Below, in pieces: positions 6,204-8,517 of a stretch of 8,517 nt of DNA (positions are counted from its first letter, which is position 1; the number at the start of each line of letters is the position of its first letter). The stretch lies in the NCBI GenBank assembly GCA_902782885.1, contig CACZOW010000271.1, positions 1-8,517 on the forward strand. The letters run 5' to 3'. The DNA is from an uncultured Ruminococcus sp. (GTDB lineage Bacteria; Bacillota; Clostridia; UBA1212; UBA1255). Position numbers and translations under genes: made by a program. The notes under the pieces are model-generated. The model was given only the letters and a program-made list of their open reading frames with translations, was not told where the DNA came from and searched no databases.

Positions 6204-7460
6204 ATGAAACGGAAGAATGCGAAGGGGCCGGCGGCAATATTGACCGCGCTGACGTTGCTTGCTTTAATGCTGGCAGGCTGCGGCGGAAAGGGCGCGGACG
6301 GAAACAAGCCCGGCCGCGCTGCCGACAGATACTATACGCTGGAAAGCGTCACCGAAGGCGGCATGACTTACGACAAAGACGCGCTGGCGGAAATGGGCGC
6401 GGAAGGGTTCATCGTGCTGGAGGACGGCGGGACGGGCTTTTTGAGCATGTTTTCCGATGAGTCCGAGATCACGTGGGACGACAACAGGATCTACGACAAA
6501 AAGACCGGCGAGACCGTGGAATACACGGTCAGCGGAGATACGCTCACGGTCCTGCTGGAGCGCGGCGGATCTTATATGTTTAAAAAGAGCAGCGGGCCCG
6601 TGCCTAAGCGGAGCGAACACGGGGACAGACCCGACGACAGACCCGATGACGGGCCGGAGGAGAGCGTGAAGCTGAGCCGGGCCGGGGAGATCACCTACGC
6701 CGGTGAGACGGTCGTTGACAACGGGCAGTTCATGCTGCGTATTGACCGCATCGATACGAGCGGCAAAAACTATTACCTGTACGGAATTGACGTCACCCTC
6801 GAGAACCGCACCGCCGATACTACGCTGATCTTCAACGCGGAGCACGCGATCGTTGACGGCGTGGAAGTTCCCGCCATGTTCTACGTCGAGCTGGAGCCCG
6901 GAAAATCGACCGCGCACTCCTTCGCGCTGCCCATCGACCCGATATTGAAGGCGGGCGGCGGCGACCCCACGAAGCTCGAGCTGTATTTCCACATATCCGA
7001 CGGCGGCAACATCTGGGCGGACCCGCTGTACTCCGGCGTTACGACGATCTACCCGTTGGGCGCCGGTGAAGCGAGGGATTTCGTATACACTCCCGGGATT
7101 GAAGTCGTGATCAAAGATACGGATGATTTCCGCCTCGTCGCGCGCACGCTCAAAACTTCGGGCAAATGGGCCGACGCGGAAGTCTATTTCGTCAACAAGA
7201 CCGACCGCGAGCTTTCGTTCTCCGTCGACGATTTCAGTTCCGGCGGCGTGGAGGTCGATCCGTACTATTACCTCAATCTGGCCCCCCGCGCGAGCACGTT
7301 TTCGGAGATCTCCTGGTCGACGGAGGGCATCCAGCCGTCCGGGCTCGGCAGGCTGGAATTTAAACTGATCGTACGCGACCGGGCGGATTATTCCAACCCT
7401 ATATTTGAGGAAAAAGTCAGCTGCGATATCGGCGGACTTGAGCTCAATGATCCGGCCTGA
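6204..7460 (+). CDS. Predicted lipoprotein with tandem beta-sandwich domains, function unknown
   Basis: Protein of 418 residues; the ATG at 6204 has GGAGGGG about 6-7 nt upstream. The N-terminus is a type II signal peptide: basic KRKNAK, a hydrophobic core (10-22) and lipobox LAGC with lipidated C26, so the mature protein should be anchored on the outer face of the membrane. Residues about 42-128 form a small domain of the kind seen in many clostridial lipoproteins (YTLESVTEGG, EGFIVLEDGGTGFL, an ITWDD strand and a YTVSGDTLTV strand). A charged linker with RPDD repeats (140-153) follows. Residues about 172-286 and 306-409 look like two related beta-sandwich domains, each with a strand-rich core (YLYGIDVTLENRT; ADAEVYFVNKTDR) and a turn before an aliphatic strand. 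I do not recognise a named family for the second half and assign no ligand. A substrate-binding or envelope role is a guess from location only. Confidence 0.85.
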   Translation: MKRKNAKGPAAILTALTLLALMLAGCGGKGADGNKPGRAADRYYTLESVTEGGMTYDKDALAEMGAEGFIVLEDGGTGFLSMFSDESEITWDDNRIYDKKTGETVEYTVSGDTLTVLLERGGSYMFKKSSGPVPKRSEHGDRPDDRPDDGPEESVKLSRAGEITYAGETVVDNGQFMLRIDRIDTSGKNYYLYGIDVTLENRTADTTLIFNAEHAIVDGVEVPAMFYVELEPGKSTAHSFALPIDPILKAGGGDPTKLELYFHISDGGNIWADPLYSGVTTIYPLGAGEARDFVYTPGIEVVIKDTDDFRLVARTLKTSGKWADAEVYFVNKTDRELSFSVDDFSSGGVEVDPYYYLNLAPRASTFSEISWSTEGIQPSGLGRLEFKLIVRDRADYSNPIFEEKVSCDIGGLELNDPA

Positions 7461-7502
7461 CGCGCGCGGCGTATTAAGCATGTAAAAGGCATATAAAACA
7501 TA

Positions 7503-7508
7503 TATAAT
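7503..7508 (+). promoter_or_regulatory. Likely -10 box of the GH2 gene
   Basis: Perfect TATAAT in an AT-rich 30-bp stretch within otherwise GC-rich DNA, 24 nt before the ATG at 7532. The -35 is weak (ATGTAA at 17 nt spacing). The leader would be short but contains AAAGGA about 11 nt before the start codon. No terminator is visible after the lipoprotein gene, so read-through from it is also possible. Confidence 0.5.
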
Positions 7509-7531
7509 CTGTACAAAGGACGGTCAATATT

Positions 7532-8517
7532 ATGAAAATTCCCGATTTTTCGGTACTGCAGGATCAAAGCAAACTCAGCGCGGGCATGGAAAAGCCCCGC
7601 GCCTGGTATATCCCGTACACCTGCCGGTGCGGCGCGCTGAACGGAGCCCACGCGCTTTCGGAGGGGCTGGCCGAGTACGGCGGGCTGCTGGAATCGCTGA
7701 AGGGCGACTGGCAGTTTTACTATTTTGACTCCCCCGACGCGGCGGCGGACGCGTTCCGGCTGGATCTTGACGCCGGTCAATACCGCCCCGACACCATCAA
7801 AGTGCCCTCTTCCTGGCAGATGTACGGCTACGGCGTGCCGCAGTATGTGAACGCCGACTACCCGATCCCGCTGGATCCGCCCCGGGTGCCCCGCGAGAAT
7901 CCGGTGGGCGTGTACCGCCGCGGATTCCGGCTGCCTAAGCAATTTGCGGGCAAGCGGGTGTATCTGAATTTCGAGGGCGTTGACACGCTGTTTTTCGTGT
8001 ACGTGAACGGTCAATGCGCCGGCTTCTCCCAGGGCTCCCACCTGCCCTCAGAGTTCGACATCACGCCGTATCTGCGTACCGGCAGCGAGGGCAACAGCGC
8101 GGGCAGCGGCGGCAACGGCGAAGGCGTATCCGACGGCCTCGCCCCGGTCAACGACCTGATCGTGGCGGTCTGCAAATACGCGTGGTCAACATACCTGGAG
8201 GACCAGGATTTCTACCGCGTCTCCGGCATCTTCCGGGACGTTTACCTGCTCGCCCGCAGCGAGACCCACATCCGCGACATCTTTGTGCACACAGACACCC
8301 GGACCATAGAGGTGGAGGGCGACTTTTTGAACGCGGGGACAGACCCCGCGTCCGAAAACGGGGCCGGAAAACCGGACGCGGGGTCTGTCCCCCCGCTTAA
8401 AGTCAGGGCGGAGCTGTACGACCGGGAGCGGAAGCTGTTGGCCGCGGAAGAGACGGCGGCGGACGGCGAAGGCCGGTTCCGCGTGCGCTTCGCGCCGGAG
8501 CAGCCGAAATTGTGGAC
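7532..8517 (+). CDS. Glycoside hydrolase family 2, beta-galactosidase type (partial, C-terminus off right edge)
   Basis: 328 codons plus two bases are visible, open to the right edge. The ATG at 7532 has AAAGGA upstream at somewhat long spacing. The visible part is the N-terminal sugar-binding jelly-roll domain and the start of the first Ig-like domain of large LacZ-type enzymes (usually about 1000 residues). Diagnostic stretches are VPSSWQMYGYGVPQYVN (91-107), ENPVGVYRRGF (122-132), NFEGVDTLFFVYVNG (146-160), PSEFDITPYL (172-181) and YLEDQDFYRVSGIFRDVYL (221-239). The catalytic barrel with its acid/base and nucleophile glutamates lies beyond the edge, so substrate and activity cannot be checked. 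No signal peptide is seen, so the enzyme is probably cytoplasmic and hydrolyses imported beta-galactosides. Two low-complexity insertions stand out: Gly/Ser-rich residues 184-206, and residues 268-288, encoded by a palindromic DNA element. Confidence 0.93.
   Translation, partial: MKIPDFSVLQDQSKLSAGMEKPRAWYIPYTCRCGALNGAHALSEGLAEYGGLLESLKGDWQFYYFDSPDAAADAFRLDLDAGQYRPDTIKVPSSWQMYGYGVPQYVNADYPIPLDPPRVPRENPVGVYRRGFRLPKQFAGKRVYLNFEGVDTLFFVYVNGQCAGFSQGSHLPSEFDITPYLRTGSEGNSAGSGGNGEGVSDGLAPVNDLIVAVCKYAWSTYLEDQDFYRVSGIFRDVYLLARSETHIRDIFVHTDTRTIEVEGDFLNAGTDPASENGAGKPDAGSVPPLKVRAELYDRERKLLAAEETAADGEGRFRVRFAPEQPKLW
8333..8396. repeat. In-frame palindromic element inside the GH2 gene
   Basis: A long inverted repeat: GGGGACAGACCCCGCGTCC (8335-8353) is the exact reverse complement of 8374-8392, and one more inward G-C pair gives a 20-bp stem with an 18-nt loop. 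Each arm is itself palindromic (GCGGGG-ACAGA-CCCCGC on the left; the right arm has two extra C). It encodes residues 268-288, which fall between two predicted beta-strands of the Ig-like domain and keep the reading frame. Confidence 0.8.

Noticed and set aside
6264..7481. Minus-strand open frame of 405 codons opposite the lipoprotein gene
   Set aside because: The plus strand has a consensus promoter, ribosome binding site, signal peptide and lipobox; the minus frame has none of these.
8333..8396. Intrinsic terminator at the long inverted repeat
   Set aside because: It is inside an open reading frame that continues past it, and no T-run follows the stem on the plus strand.

Overview
The window is GC-rich and comes from a bacterium that looks like an anaerobic, probably uncultured, Firmicute (Clostridia-type). 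Evidence: strong AGGAGG-like ribosome binding sites, SigA-type promoters with TATAAT -10 boxes, a flavin-based NAD(H)/Fe-S oxidoreductase operon typical of strict anaerobes, and clostridial-style lipoprotein and PP2C-like proteins. The organism assignment is inference. All six genes are protein-coding; I saw no tRNA, rRNA, CRISPR array or transposase gene.

Layout. Positions 1-3480 (minus strand, read right to left) hold a tight three-gene operon. First is a NuoE/HydC-like [2Fe-2S] subunit, then a NuoF/HydB-like FMN and NADH-binding subunit whose start overlaps the previous stop. Last is a 2Fe-2S plus GltD/NfnB-like FAD oxidoreductase that runs off the left edge. Together they resemble the core of electron-bifurcating or electron-transfer complexes that connect NAD(H), a second pyridine nucleotide and ferredoxin. 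No hydrogenase or formate dehydrogenase catalytic subunit lies inside the window, so the physiological partner is unknown. Upstream of the operon (3481-3633) are a leader hairpin, a possible -10 box and a strong palindrome with a T-rich tail.

Positions 3634-6018 (minus) encode a 794-residue membrane protein. It has an N-terminal PP2C-like domain with most metal-binding aspartates replaced, so it is probably a pseudophosphatase. An Ala-rich linker, one transmembrane helix and a long Pro/Thr/Glu repeat tail follow. Its promoter carries a 9-bp dyad over the -10 and start-site region. A divergent promoter drives a lipoprotein (6204-7460, plus) with a lipobox, an N-terminal small domain and what looks like a duplicated beta-sandwich. 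After a 71-bp gap with its own -10 box, a family 2 glycoside hydrolase (beta-galactosidase type) begins at 7532 and runs off the right edge.

Most notable: (1) the membrane-anchored PP2C pseudophosphatase with a repeat tail; (2) a palindromic element with a GGGGTCTGTCCCC core sitting in frame inside the beta-galactosidase gene, sharing its core with the intergenic palindrome at 3557-3587, which suggests a dispersed REP-like or RPE-like family; (3) the hydrogenase-like NuoE/NuoF pair coupled to a GltD-type flavoprotein.
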